Shown piece after piece: positions 1-10,133 of a stretch of DNA of 17,191 nucleotides. A program made the translations under genes and the position numbers. This DNA is from Xanthobacteraceae bacterium. Its GTDB lineage: Bacteria; Pseudomonadota; Alphaproteobacteria; Rhizobiales; Xanthobacteraceae. Location: assembly GCA_019746355.1 (NCBI GenBank), contig JAIESC010000080.1:1-17191 (forward strand), given 5' to 3'. Positions within the stretch are counted from its first letter, which is position 1; every line of letters begins with the position of its first letter. The notes beneath the pieces are model-generated. The model did not search any database. It saw only the letters and a list, made by a program, of their open reading frames with translations, and was not told the origin of the DNA.

Positions 1-2288
<2,288 letters not shown>

Positions 2289-2407
2289 TTCAGGGTCCTC
2301 CTACCTATAGGGACGAGTCTCGGTTTCCGGCGCCAATCGGGACGACTGGGCTTGGATCCAAAAGCGAAGACACTGAAAAATCGCTCGAATCGGGCCCACA
2401 CTGTCGT

Positions 2408-2427
2408 CCGGGCTCCCTTAAGCCCGG
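2408..2427. other. Inverted repeat between dnaG and rpoD
   Basis: CCGGGCT and AGCCCGG form a perfect 7-bp stem around a 6-nt loop (CCCTTA). It sits about 100 nt past the dnaG stop and 120 nt before the rpoD start. No T-run follows on either strand, so a simple intrinsic terminator is not supported. A second short stem, GTTGCG-CAGA-CGCAAC, lies at 2490-2505, just after dnaG. These could be transcript-processing or attenuating structures; function is unknown. Confidence -1.
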
Positions 2428-2523
2428 CTTAACCCTGTTCAAACGCCGGTGTCCAAACCTCTATTCCCCGTTCGTGGTTGCATCCCTTGGTTGCGCAGAC
2501 GCAACGCTCACTTCCTTATACGT

Positions 2524-4521
2524 TCATGCACTCCGTGACGACCGTCCCGAGGACAAGCCAAAGCCCTCGATTTGGGCTTCGGTCCCATCGAGGGCGGATA
2601 GCCTGTCCTGGACGTCACGAAGCCAAGCCAGATTGGCGTCGGTCGGTTCGTCGCCCAGCGCGCGCTCAGCGTCCTTGAGCTCCTTATTTAACGTGCGCTG
2701 CTTGCGATGCAAGGCAACAACATGGGCCCACCATTGGCCCACATCGTCAGGACTGGCGCCACTTCTCGCAGCCCAGTCGGCCGGGTGGGTGATGGCGGAT
2801 TCGACCCGCGAAAGCACCCCCAAAAGCCCCCGCGCCGCGACCGCCGCCCGGACCGCCTCGGTATCGGGCGCCCCCGCATGCTCGTCGCCGGCCCCGGTCG
2901 CCGCATCCACAATCGCCCGGCGCAGCTGATCGGCGTCGGAGTTGAGAAATTCGAGGGCCGCGAACTCCTCGGCGTGGTGTTCCAGCAGCCAGGGGTGGTT
3001 GATGACGGTCATCAAAATCAGCGCCTCCCGCGGCGGGAGCGCCGTCCGGTGGCCACGAACGATCGGGCTGCCGGACAGTCGCGCGCTGGGCTGTGCCAAC
3101 GGCTCCCGCCCGATGGGAAACCGGCTGCCGGGGCCGCGGTTCCTCTGCCACGGGCCGGACGCGCCGCGAAAATTATTGCGGAAACCGGCTTGGTAACCGC
3201 CTTGCCAAGCACTGGCGCCACGCGGCCGGTCGCCGCGATCGCGGCCGGCGCCGGGATTCATCAGCTCGCGAAGCCGCGCGGCGAAATCCTGCTGATAATA
3301 CTTGCGCACCTGCTCATCGACGATGCCGCGAAGGAGCTCGGTGAGCTTGACCTCGAGCGCCGCGCGCCGCTCCGGCGTATCGAGCGACGCGGCGTCGATC
3401 TCGCGGGACCAGAGCATGTCGGCGAGTGGCCGGGCTCCGCCGAGCACGTCGGCGACCGCTTGTCGCCCGCCGGAGCGCACGAGGTCGTCCGGGTCCCGCC
3501 CCTCCGGCAGCAGTGCAAAGCGCAGGCTCTTGCCGGGGCGCAGCCGCGGCACCGCCAGGTCCGCGGCCCGATAGGCCGCGCGCTGACCCGCCTTGTCGCC
3601 GTCGAAGCAGAGGATCGGCTCGTCGGCCATCTTCCAGAGGAAACCGAGCTGTTCCTCGGTCAGCGCGGTGCCGAGCGGCGCCACGGTTGCGGGATAGCCC
3701 GCGGTCACCATCGCGATCACATCGACGTAGCCCTCGACGACGATCAGCGGGGCTCCGTCGTGCACGGCGGTGCGCGCGGCAAAGCCGTTGTAGAGGTTTG
3801 AGCCCTTGTGAAAGAGCGGGGTCTCCGGCGAGTTGAGATACTTCGCCTGAGCGTCCGGCGACAGCGCCCGGCCGCCGAAGGCGATGATCCGGCCGCGGAA
3901 GTCATGGATCGGGAACATCACACGGTCGCGGAAGCGGTCGTACGGCACCGGGATGTCGTCGCCCGCGATCAGGAGGCCCGCCTCGACCATGTCGGGCACC
4001 GGGACGCCCTGCTCGCCCAGGTGCTCCTTCAGCGCGAAGCGCTCGCCCGGCGCATAGCCCATGCGGAACTTGAGCTGCGTCGCGGGATCGAGCGCGCGGT
4101 CGGCGAGATAGCCGCGGGCCTTGGCGCCGGTGCGCGCGGCAAGCTGGGCCTCGAAGAATTTTGCGGCAAGCTCCATCACGTCATGGAGCGTCTTGCGCTT
4201 TTCCTCGCGCGCCTCCTCCTCCCTGGAGACCATCGGCAGCGGCACGCCGGCCATGGCCGCGAGCCGCTCGACGGCCTCGGGAAACTCGACGCCATCGGTC
4301 AGCATCACGAAGTCGAAGATCGAGCCGTTCTTGCCGGAGGAGAAATCGAACCAGGCCTGCTTCTGGTCGTTGACGAAGAACGACGGCGTCTTCTCCTTGT
4401 TGAATGGCGACAGACCCTTCCATTCACGCCCGGCCTTCTGCAGCTTCACGCGCCGGCCCACCACCTCCGAAACCGGAAGGCGGGCGCGCAGCTCGTCGAG
4501 GAACTGGGGCGTAAAGCGCAT
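2524..4521 (-). CDS. dnaG: DNA primase DnaG
   Basis: DnaG makes the RNA primers for the replication fork and docks on DnaB helicase. The 665-residue protein opens MRFTPQFLDELRARLPVSEV, as rhizobial primases do. The N-terminal zinc-domain region at 31-75 keeps its fold signature (KGLSPFNKEKTPSFFV) but has Ser38, Asn41, Asp59 and Ser62 where E. coli has the CHCC zinc ligands. The RNA polymerase/TOPRIM domain spans about 120-360, with the acidic residues visible as VVEGYVDV (Glu263), CFDGDKAG (Asp307, Asp309) and GRDPDD (343-346). The 425-490 linker is Gly/Arg-rich. The last 170 residues or so are the helicase-interaction domain. No clear Shine-Dalgarno precedes the ATG. The gene is followed by rpoD on the same strand after 235 bp. 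Confidence -1.
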   Translation of the reverse strand: MRFTPQFLDELRARLPVSEVVGRRVKLQKAGREWKGLSPFNKEKTPSFFVNDQKQAWFDFSSGKNGSIFDFVMLTDGVEFPEAVERLAAMAGVPLPMVSREEEAREEKRKTLHDVMELAAKFFEAQLAARTGAKARGYLADRALDPATQLKFRMGYAPGERFALKEHLGEQGVPVPDMVEAGLLIAGDDIPVPYDRFRDRVMFPIHDFRGRIIAFGGRALSPDAQAKYLNSPETPLFHKGSNLYNGFAARTAVHDGAPLIVVEGYVDVIAMVTAGYPATVAPLGTALTEEQLGFLWKMADEPILCFDGDKAGQRAAYRAADLAVPRLRPGKSLRFALLPEGRDPDDLVRSGGRQAVADVLGGARPLADMLWSREIDAASLDTPERRAALEVKLTELLRGIVDEQVRKYYQQDFAARLRELMNPGAGRDRGDRPRGASAWQGGYQAGFRNNFRGASGPWQRNRGPGSRFPIGREPLAQPSARLSGSPIVRGHRTALPPREALILMTVINHPWLLEHHAEEFAALEFLNSDADQLRRAIVDAATGAGDEHAGAPDTEAVRAAVAARGLLGVLSRVESAITHPADWAARSGASPDDVGQWWAHVVALHRKQRTLNKELKDAERALGDEPTDANLAWLRDVQDRLSALDGTEAQIEGFGLSSGRSSRSA

Positions 4522-4660
4522 GGTCTACAAATTTGGGCGATCAGGGTTCTGGGCGGCCGAATCGGTTGCCCGGCGGGGTGATCATACCCTTCAATGGAGC
4601 GCGAGCGGGCGGCGGTCAAAGCCCGTTTAAGATTCGGATGGAAAGACAACGCTTTCCCAC

Positions 4661-4669
4661 TTATCCACA
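4661..4669 (+). promoter_or_regulatory. Perfect DnaA-box 9-mer upstream of dnaG
   Basis: TTATCCACA matches the canonical high-affinity DnaA box exactly. It lies 140 bp upstream of the dnaG start and 29 bp before the hydrolase start at 4698, in a 176-bp divergent intergenic region. A TATGAT hexamer on the minus strand at 4581-4586 could be a -10 element for dnaG, but no good -35 is spaced correctly. Only one box was seen, so this is not an origin. DnaA control of dnaG-rpoD is possible but unproven. Confidence -1.
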
Positions 4670-4697
4670 GGCTGGGAATAACGTTGGGGGAACTGTC

Positions 4698-5411
4698 ATG
4701 GCGCCAGCACCAACAACTTTCGTCCTCGTCCACGGCGCCTGGCACGGCGGCTGGTGCTGGCGGCGCGTCGCCGACCTGCTGACCGCGAAAGGCCATCGCG
4801 TGTTCGCGCCGACACTCACGGGCCTCGGCGAGCGCAGCCACCTGATGCAGCCCGGCATCAACGTCAGCACGCACGCGACCGATGTGGTCAACGTCATCAA
4901 GTGGGAGCGGCTCGCCAACGTCGTGCTGTGCGGCCACTCCTACGGCGGCATGGTGGTGTCGCTGGTGGCCGAGCAGGCGCTCGATCGCATTGGATCGATC
5001 GTGTTCCTCGACGCCTTCGTGCCTGAGGACGGCGACAGCATGGCCGACCTCACCTCGCAGGTGGTGCGCGACAACCTGAAGAGCGCGACCGAGCGCGGCG
5101 ACATCAGCGTGCCGGGGCGGCCGGCGGCGGCGTTCCTGGTCAACGAAAAGGATCAGGCGTGGGTCGATTCGCTCACCGGCCCGCAGCCGATCGGCACCAT
5201 GACCGAGAAGCTCAAGCTCTCCGGCGCGGTCGGCAAGGTCGCGAAGAAGACCTACGTCCGGGCTGCGGCCTATCCCAATCCGGGCTTCGACAAGGCGCTG
5301 GAGCGGGTGAAGGCGGACAAGATGTGGCGCACCTGCGGCGTGCCGTGCGGGCACGACGTGATGGTCGACATGCCGGAGCGGCTGGCGGACATTCTTATCG
5401 AAGCGGCGTAG
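4698..5411 (+). CDS. Alpha/beta hydrolase, methylesterase-like (paralog 1)
   Basis: This 237-residue cytoplasmic alpha/beta hydrolase belongs to the small esterase type related to plant methylesterases and hydroxynitrile lyases. The oxyanion motif is VHGAWHGGWCW (11-21), the nucleophile is Ser81 in CGHSYGGM, and the likely catalytic histidine is His219 in CGHDVMVDMP. The canonical acid after strand 7 is not obvious; Glu110 in LDAFVPEDG is an alternative. The frame is open to 4533, but homology to the two paralogs at 15114 and 15868 begins just after the ATG at 4698, which has GGGGGA upstream. It is transcribed away from dnaG, and its last 17 bp overlap the convergent gene at 5691-5395. The substrate cannot be named; an ester or amide is expected. 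Confidence -1.
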   Translation: MAPAPTTFVLVHGAWHGGWCWRRVADLLTAKGHRVFAPTLTGLGERSHLMQPGINVSTHATDVVNVIKWERLANVVLCGHSYGGMVVSLVAEQALDRIGSIVFLDAFVPEDGDSMADLTSQVVRDNLKSATERGDISVPGRPAAAFLVNEKDQAWVDSLTGPQPIGTMTEKLKLSGAVGKVAKKTYVRAAAYPNPGFDKALERVKADKMWRTCGVPCGHDVMVDMPERLADILIEAA

Positions 5412-5691
5412 CGGCGGGACCGCTGCCGGACGCCCTCGGCGCCATCAGGCGCAGCGGCTTCGGCCGGTCGAGACCGGCGCGCTCGCGCATCATCAGCTCG
5501 AGGAAGCCGGCAAAGACCGCGGCGGTGGCAAACCCGAACAACCCCGCTTCCGTCGCCGGAACGAGCTGACCGAAGCTGTTGATGTGCTCCTGCCGGTAGG
5601 CAATGAAGTGGGCGGAGTAGAGGAAGAAGCCGATCCAGGCGAGCCACCGCACCGCCCGGAAAAACAGCCACTTTGAAACCGCCGAATTCAT
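5395..5691 (-). CDS. Small two-transmembrane protein, unknown function
   Basis: A 98-residue protein with two predicted membrane segments, about residues 8-30 (aromatic-rich, WLAWIGFFLYSAHFIA) and 46-67 (GLFGFATAAVFAGFLEL), joined by a short polar loop. The C-terminal tail of about 30 residues is basic and Pro/Ala-rich. AGGAGC lies 6 nt before the ATG, which supports translation. It lies 60 bp downstream of a Bug gene on the same strand, so it may be the last gene of that transcript, and it overlaps the 3' end of the hydrolase gene by 17 bp. I do not recognise a family. Confidence -1.
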   Translation of the reverse strand: MNSAVSKWLFFRAVRWLAWIGFFLYSAHFIAYRQEHINSFGQLVPATEAGLFGFATAAVFAGFLELMMRERAGLDRPKPLRLMAPRASGSGPAATPLR

Positions 5692-5751
5692 AAGCGCTCC
5701 TGATCCCCCGCGGATGATAGCACCCGCGAGGGTCCTGTCAGCGGAAATCCG

Positions 5752-6729
5752 TCATTGCGGCTCGAAGCCCGCGTCCTTCACCGCCTTCTCGGCGATCGGC
5801 CGCTCGCGCTTGATCATCTCGGCGAACTCAGCCGGCGTGTTGGCGGCCGGCACCAGGCTTCGCGCGGTGAGATGGCGATCGCGGAACTCGGGCCTGGCGA
5901 TGATCTCGCCGATGTCCTTGGAGACCTTGTCGATAATCGGCTTCGGCGTGCCGGCCGGCGCGAAGATGCCGTACCAGCTGCGCGACGGCGGGCCGTTGTA
6001 GCCGACCTCGGTGAGCAGCGGCACGTTCGGGAAGTTCGGCGAGCGGATATTGTTCAGCATCACCAGCGCCGTCATCTGCCCGGAGCGGACGTTGCCGATC
6101 ACGTTGCCCTCGCCGAACAGGCCGATCGGCGTCGACCCGCTCATGATGGCATTCACCGCCTCGCCGCCGCCGCGGAACGGCACGCGCACCCAGTCGCAGC
6201 CCTTCTCCTGCTTCAGCGTCTCCATATAGAGCACCATCGGCGCACCCGGCGCGAGATAGGAGAGCGTGCCGGGCTTCGCCTTCGACGCGGCGCAAAGCTC
6301 GTCGACGTTCTTGACGCCGAGGTTGGCGTTCACCACCAGCATATGGATCAGGTGGAACGCGTTGGTGATCGGCACCACGCTGGTTTCCGGATCGAACGGC
6401 AGCTTCTTGTACAGGAACTGGTTGTAGAGAATTGCATCGGCATTGGTGATGCAGATGGTGTAGCCGTCGGGCGTGGCGTCGGCGCAGGCGCGGGTGCCGA
6501 CGTTCATCGCCCCGCCGGGGCGGTTCTCGATGATCAGCGGCTGGTTCCATTTCTGGCGCAGCTCCTCGCCGAGCGCGCGCATGAAGATGTCGCTCAGGCC
6601 GCCGGCGCTGGTGGTGGTGATGGCCTTCACCGGCCGGTTCGGCCAGTCGTCGGCCAACGCAGGCGACATCACCGGTGACGCCGCGACAAGGCTGAGCGCC
6701 GCGGACAGCAACAAAGTCCGAATTGTCAT
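5752..6729 (-). CDS. Bug/TctC-type periplasmic substrate-binding protein (copy 1)
   Basis: A 325-residue extracytoplasmic binding protein of the tripartite tricarboxylate transporter (Bug/TctC) family, which captures small, usually carboxylated ligands in the periplasm. A signal peptide occupies about 1-26 and ends ALA before DDWPNRPVK. The family motif SAGGLSDIFMRAL follows at about 41-53. PDGYTICITNAD, FRGGGEAVNA and FAPAGTPKPI are further hallmarks. Cys82 and Cys93 form a CX10C pair found in all complete Bug proteins here. The start at 6729 has GAAGGG about 9 nt upstream; a start 12 codons earlier lacks a ribosome site and would bury the signal peptide. It follows copy 2 after 69 bp on the same strand, most likely as an operon. 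The ligand is unknown. Confidence -1.
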   Translation of the reverse strand: MTIRTLLLSAALSLVAASPVMSPALADDWPNRPVKAITTTSAGGLSDIFMRALGEELRQKWNQPLIIENRPGGAMNVGTRACADATPDGYTICITNADAILYNQFLYKKLPFDPETSVVPITNAFHLIHMLVVNANLGVKNVDELCAASKAKPGTLSYLAPGAPMVLYMETLKQEKGCDWVRVPFRGGGEAVNAIMSGSTPIGLFGEGNVIGNVRSGQMTALVMLNNIRSPNFPNVPLLTEVGYNGPPSRSWYGIFAPAGTPKPIIDKVSKDIGEIIARPEFRDRHLTARSLVPAANTPAEFAEMIKRERPIAEKAVKDAGFEPQ

Positions 6730-6798
6730 GGTCGCCCGCCCTTCTCTGATCGCTTTCCGGTTCATGTGAGGCGCGGCGGTCCCGCGCCACCTCTGCCG

Positions 6799-7770
6799 TT
6801 ATTTGACGTTGGGATAAAGCCCGGAAGCCTTGATCGCTTCAAGCGCCTCGACGCGCTCCTGTTCGAGCTGCTTTGCGAACTCGTCCGGCGTGTTGAGCAC
6901 GGGCGCCAAAGCACGGCCGACCATATGGCGCTTCTGGAATTCGGGGTTCGAGGCGACCTTGGCGACGCCGGCCTGGAACTTGTCGATCATCGGCCGCGGC
7001 GTTCCGGTCGGCGCGTAGATGCCGAAGAACGTCGCCGCGAGGTGCCGCGTGTAGCCGGTCTCCTTGAACGTCGGAATGTCGGGGGCGAGCGGTGAGCGCG
7101 CGTCGCCGTCGACCGCGACGCCGACGATCTTGCCGTCACGGATCAACTGGATCAGGTTTCCGATACCGAAGATCGCGATCTGCGTGGTGTTGGTCATCAT
7201 GCTGTTGATCGCGTCGCCGCCGCCTTTGAACGGCACACGCTGCAGGTCAACCCCGTGCTTCTTGTTGAACTCCTCGACGAACGCGGTCTTGGTCAGCGAG
7301 GCGGACATGTAGTTCAGCGTCTTTGGCTTGGCCTTGGCGAGGGCGGCAAGCTGGTCGAACGTTTTGACATTGGTCTGCGCGGTCACCGCGAACACCTGCT
7401 GCAGGTAGAACGCCTTGGTGACCGGCGTCAGCGCCTTCATCGGCTCGAAACCGGCGACTGGATTGATCACCGGATTGGTGACCATGGCCTCGGTGGAGAT
7501 GATGCAAAATGTGTAGCCGTCGGGCGCGGCTTCGCCGCAGGCGCGCGCGCCGATCGTGCCCGCCGCGCCGGCTCGGTCCTCGATCACCACCGTACCGCCG
7601 AGGATCGGACCGAGCTCGTCGGCGACCGCCCGCATCCACACGTCGCTCAGGCCGCCCGCGCCCTGCGAGGCGATCACCCGGATCGGCCGGTTCGGCCAGT
7701 CCTGCGCGGCGGCGAACTGCGGCAGGAGCGTAAGCATCAGCAATGCGAGGATGCGATAGCAGCCGCCCAT
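6799..7770 (-). CDS. Bug/TctC-type periplasmic substrate-binding protein (copy 2)
   Basis: A 323-residue Bug-family binding protein and the first gene of a two-gene unit with copy 1. The signal peptide spans about 1-22 (ALLMLTLLPQFAAA), followed by the usual QDWPNRPIRVI. GAGGLSDVWMRAV at about 37-49 is very close to the same motif in copy 1. PDGYTFCIISTEA, FKGGGDAINSM and YAPTGTPRPM follow. Cys78 and Cys89 give the shared CX10C pair. GGGAGG stands 7 nt before the ATG, a strong ribosome site. No TctA or TctB gene is adjacent. An A/T-rich stretch just upstream (GATAAAACATAAAAT, minus strand) is the only promoter-like sequence and is too close to the start to be confident about. Confidence -1.
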   Translation of the reverse strand: MGGCYRILALLMLTLLPQFAAAQDWPNRPIRVIASQGAGGLSDVWMRAVADELGPILGGTVVIEDRAGAAGTIGARACGEAAPDGYTFCIISTEAMVTNPVINPVAGFEPMKALTPVTKAFYLQQVFAVTAQTNVKTFDQLAALAKAKPKTLNYMSASLTKTAFVEEFNKKHGVDLQRVPFKGGGDAINSMMTNTTQIAIFGIGNLIQLIRDGKIVGVAVDGDARSPLAPDIPTFKETGYTRHLAATFFGIYAPTGTPRPMIDKFQAGVAKVASNPEFQKRHMVGRALAPVLNTPDEFAKQLEQERVEALEAIKASGLYPNVK

Positions 7771-7950
7771 GTCGTTTCCTCCCGAAATTTTATGTTTTAT
7801 CGGGCAACAATGCCGTAGGGTGCCGGGGGCGGCAAGCGGCCGGGGCTGCCTGCGTCGTCATGACCGCAGGCGTACGTCCCGAAGGCGACGTGTGCGGCAG
7901 CGCACTGGTCGCAGTGAGGGGCACTGTCCACGAATCGCGTCGTTGCGATT

Positions 7951-7986
7951 CCCCTCACCCCAACCCTGGCAAGCGGGAGAGGGAGC
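7951..7986. repeat. Degenerate copy of a palindromic intergenic repeat
   Basis: The sequence CCCCTCACCCCAACCCT, then GGCAAGCGGGAGAGGGAG, resembles a dispersed intergenic repeat I recall from Bradyrhizobium-like genomes. Its inner palindrome has lost part of the left arm. A 6-bp hairpin (AATCGC, 6-nt loop, GCGATT) at 7933-7950 abuts it. It lies just 3' of the small secreted-protein gene at 8420-8028. A cleaner copy is at 8484-8509. Confidence -1.
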
Positions 7987-8027
7987 GTACCGCCGCTGCG
8001 GTCCGCACTTGAGCTCAATCGGATCAG

Positions 8028-8420
8028 CTATTTCAGCCAGAGCAGCAGTGGCACGTCGCGCTGCCCGGGACAGCGCATCGTGCCGCTGTAGTTGAGGTCC
8101 TTGCGCCCCTGGTACGTGCAGGTGACGCCGGCGACGACCACCGTGGCCTCGACCTGCGAGGCGCGTGTCAGCTTGAGCCGCAATTCGCCCTTCTTTTCCT
8201 CAGGACCGTCCTGGGTGCAAAGCCCGACGTGACGCATCAGGAGCGGTCCGGAAAATTCCATTCTGCCTGCATCCGTGGCGGTGAGGTCGGCGGTCAGCTC
8301 CCATTCGCCGAGCACGCCAAGCTGTCCCAGAACGTTCAACGGCTGCGACTGCGCCTGCGCGGTGTTTGCCGCCACGCTCATTGTCAGCAACAGGCCGGCT
8401 CCGATGCACCAACGGGACAT
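8028..8420 (-). CDS. Small secreted protein, unknown function
   Basis: A 130-residue protein with a clear signal peptide at about 1-23 (GLLLTMSVAANTAQA). The mature part looks beta-rich, with an LGEWELTADLTATD stretch and three cysteines (68, 101, 117), one or two of which could form a disulfide. The frame stays open upstream to 8522, but those 34 codons would translate the palindromic repeat at 8484-8509, so the ATG at 8420 directly before the signal peptide is preferred. Its ribosome site is weak. It lies downstream of the TPR gene on the same strand. I do not recognise a family; an export-dependent, perhaps cell-envelope, role is the most that can be said. Confidence -1.
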   Translation of the reverse strand: MSRWCIGAGLLLTMSVAANTAQAQSQPLNVLGQLGVLGEWELTADLTATDAGRMEFSGPLLMRHVGLCTQDGPEEKKGELRLKLTRASQVEATVVVAGVTCTYQGRKDLNYSGTMRCPGQRDVPLLLWLK

Positions 8421-8483
8421 GACGCGTCTCTCGGCACCTGCGGCAGGTTGGAACGATCCCGGGTCGTACTCCCGAGCGTATGC

Positions 8484-8509
8484 CCTCTCCCCGCAAAAGC
8501 GGGGAGAGG
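8484..8509. repeat. Palindromic intergenic repeat, intact hairpin
   Basis: CCTCTCCCCGC and GCGGGGAGAGG form a perfect 11-bp stem with an AAAA loop, about 25 bp past the stop of the TPR gene. No T-run follows on either strand, so it fits a REP-like element better than a standard intrinsic terminator. It could still stabilise or end the TPR transcript. A decayed relative lies at 7951-7986. Confidence -1.
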
Positions 8510-8534
8510 CAAAACGGAGCAAGCGGCTCCGACT

Positions 8535-10133
8535 CTAGTGTGACACGGTCTTTTGCCGTGACGCCGTCTTGCGCGCCTTCAGCGCCGCGACCTCCGGCCG
8601 CTCGGTATCGGCCTCCTTCGTCAGCGCCATCACCTTGGCGGTATAGTGCTTGGCCTTGGCGGCATCGTCCGCCTTGGCCGCGGCGTTGGCGGCGCCGACC
8701 GTGGCCGCCAGCCGATTGGGCTCCTTCTTCAGCACGGCTTCGTAGGCGACCAGCGCCTCCTTCGCCATGCCGCGGTCGAGCAGCATCGCGCCGTAAAGCT
8801 CGCGTGCCGGCGCAAGCGGACCGGGCGTCACCGGATGCTTCTCGGTCTTGTCCTCGGCATCGGCGGCAGCGCTCATGGCCTTGAGCGCCTCGTCATGCTT
8901 GCCCTCGGCGTAGAGCACCCAGGCGGTCGCGACCTGGCGCTGGATGTCGACGATCTCCGACCAGTAGGCGTCTTTTGCCTCGCGCAGCTTGCCGCTGAGC
9001 TCGGCGAGCCTGGCGATGTCGGGCTTGGCCGCAGCGGGATTGCCGGACCGCGCCGCGCCGAGCGCGCGGGCAAAGTGCGTGATCGCGTCGGCGTAGAGAT
9101 ACTTCGTCGATTTCGGCTGCAGCTCGGCCGCGGCCTTCCAGTCGCTGCGCTCCACCGCATAGCGCGCGGCGCTTGCCGCCGATGCATAGGGGCCGGCGAA
9201 CCGGTCGACCTTGTGCTCGACGGTGATCAGCTCGTCGACCACGGCTTTCGCCTTCTTGTCCTGCGCGAGCTGCAGGTGTGCATAGACCAGATAGTCCATG
9301 CCGTGCGCCTGGTCGTGGGTCTCGCCGTCGAGCTTGGCGACGCGCGCGGATTCGGCGTTCGACTTGATCGACTCCTTCCAGTAGCCGACGCGGGTGAAGA
9401 TGTGCGACGGCATGTGCTGTGCGTGCGGCGCGGCCGGCGCGATTTGCGCATAGCGCTTGGCGGCAGCAAGGCCTTTGTCGGCGATCGCCGGATAGTCGTA
9501 AAGGTGGATGAGATAGTGCGCGACGCCCGGATGCTGTGGCTTCCTCTTGAAGATCGGCTCGAGCAGCGCCGCACCCTTGAGCTGGTTGGCGTAGGTCTTG
9601 TCGGTCGGTGAGGCTGCAACGTTCAGCGTGATGGCGTAGAAGATCTGGGCCTCGTCGTCCTTCGGATAACGCTGCGCCACCTGCTCCATCGCCTTCAGAT
9701 AGTTCTGCACGCGCGCGCCGTGAGCGACCTTGTCGTGGTCGGTGTACATCGCGGCCATCGCGTCGATGTAGTCGCGCTCGCGCTCGGTCTTGGCGTTGAG
9801 CGCCTGGCCTTTTTTCACGGCATCGAGGCCGAGCGGCAGGTTGCCGGCCGGCGGCGGCGCGTGCGGATTGTAGAGCAGGCTCAGCGCGATGCCCCAGTAG
9901 GCCATGGCGCAGTTCGGGTCCGCCTTCAGCACCTCCTCGAAGGTGCGTTGCGAGGCGCGATACCAGAACGAGTGCTGGTAGAGCATGCCCTGGTTGAACA
10001 GCTTCTGCGCGGCAGGCGTGCACGACGTCTCGAAGTTCACGCTGCCGAGCTGCTTGCTGGTGGGCGCGGCGACAGCCGGCTGTGAAACGCACACGACGGC
10101 GGCCGCCGTCGCGGTCATCAAACGCATCTTCAT
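8535..10133 (-). CDS. Exported TPR-repeat protein with conserved-looking histidine clusters
   Basis: A 532-residue protein with a signal peptide at about 1-23 (MTATAAAVVCVSQPAVAA). Helical tetratricopeptide-like repeats follow: an early unit near 41-85 (FNQGMLYQHSFWYRASQRTF, then DPNCAMAYWGIA) and late ones near 420-515 (GMAKEALVAYEAVLKKEPN). Histidines are unusually clustered: HPGVAHYLIHLYD (His201, 206, 210), PHAQHMPSHIF (His237, 240, 244) and HDQAHGMDYL (His273, 277). I recall these motifs from a widespread uncharacterised TPR family. They suggest metal binding, but no activity is known to me. The start at 10133 has GGGAG about 7 nt upstream; a start six codons earlier is possible. It is divergent from the CocE-type gene. 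Confidence -1.
   Translation of the reverse strand: MKMRLMTATAAAVVCVSQPAVAAPTSKQLGSVNFETSCTPAAQKLFNQGMLYQHSFWYRASQRTFEEVLKADPNCAMAYWGIALSLLYNPHAPPPAGNLPLGLDAVKKGQALNAKTERERDYIDAMAAMYTDHDKVAHGARVQNYLKAMEQVAQRYPKDDEAQIFYAITLNVAASPTDKTYANQLKGAALLEPIFKRKPQHPGVAHYLIHLYDYPAIADKGLAAAKRYAQIAPAAPHAQHMPSHIFTRVGYWKESIKSNAESARVAKLDGETHDQAHGMDYLVYAHLQLAQDKKAKAVVDELITVEHKVDRFAGPYASAASAARYAVERSDWKAAAELQPKSTKYLYADAITHFARALGAARSGNPAAAKPDIARLAELSGKLREAKDAYWSEIVDIQRQVATAWVLYAEGKHDEALKAMSAAADAEDKTEKHPVTPGPLAPARELYGAMLLDRGMAKEALVAYEAVLKKEPNRLAATVGAANAAAKADDAAKAKHYTAKVMALTKEADTERPEVAALKARKTASRQKTVSH

Noticed and set aside
2707..4581. Two long plus-strand frames opposite dnaG
   Set aside because: Both are mirror frames of a well-supported primase gene and have no protein-like motifs.
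4661..4669. Chromosomal replication origin
   Set aside because: Only one DnaA box was seen, with no AT-rich unwinding stretch and no dnaA, dnaN or parAB nearby.
4446..5354. A 302-codon minus-strand frame across the dnaG start and hydrolase 1
   Set aside because: It is a mirror of hydrolase 1 running out of frame into dnaG; the hydrolase has intact catalytic motifs.
8421..8522. N-terminal extension of the small secreted protein
   Set aside because: These codons translate the palindromic repeat and would place 34 residues before an obvious signal peptide.
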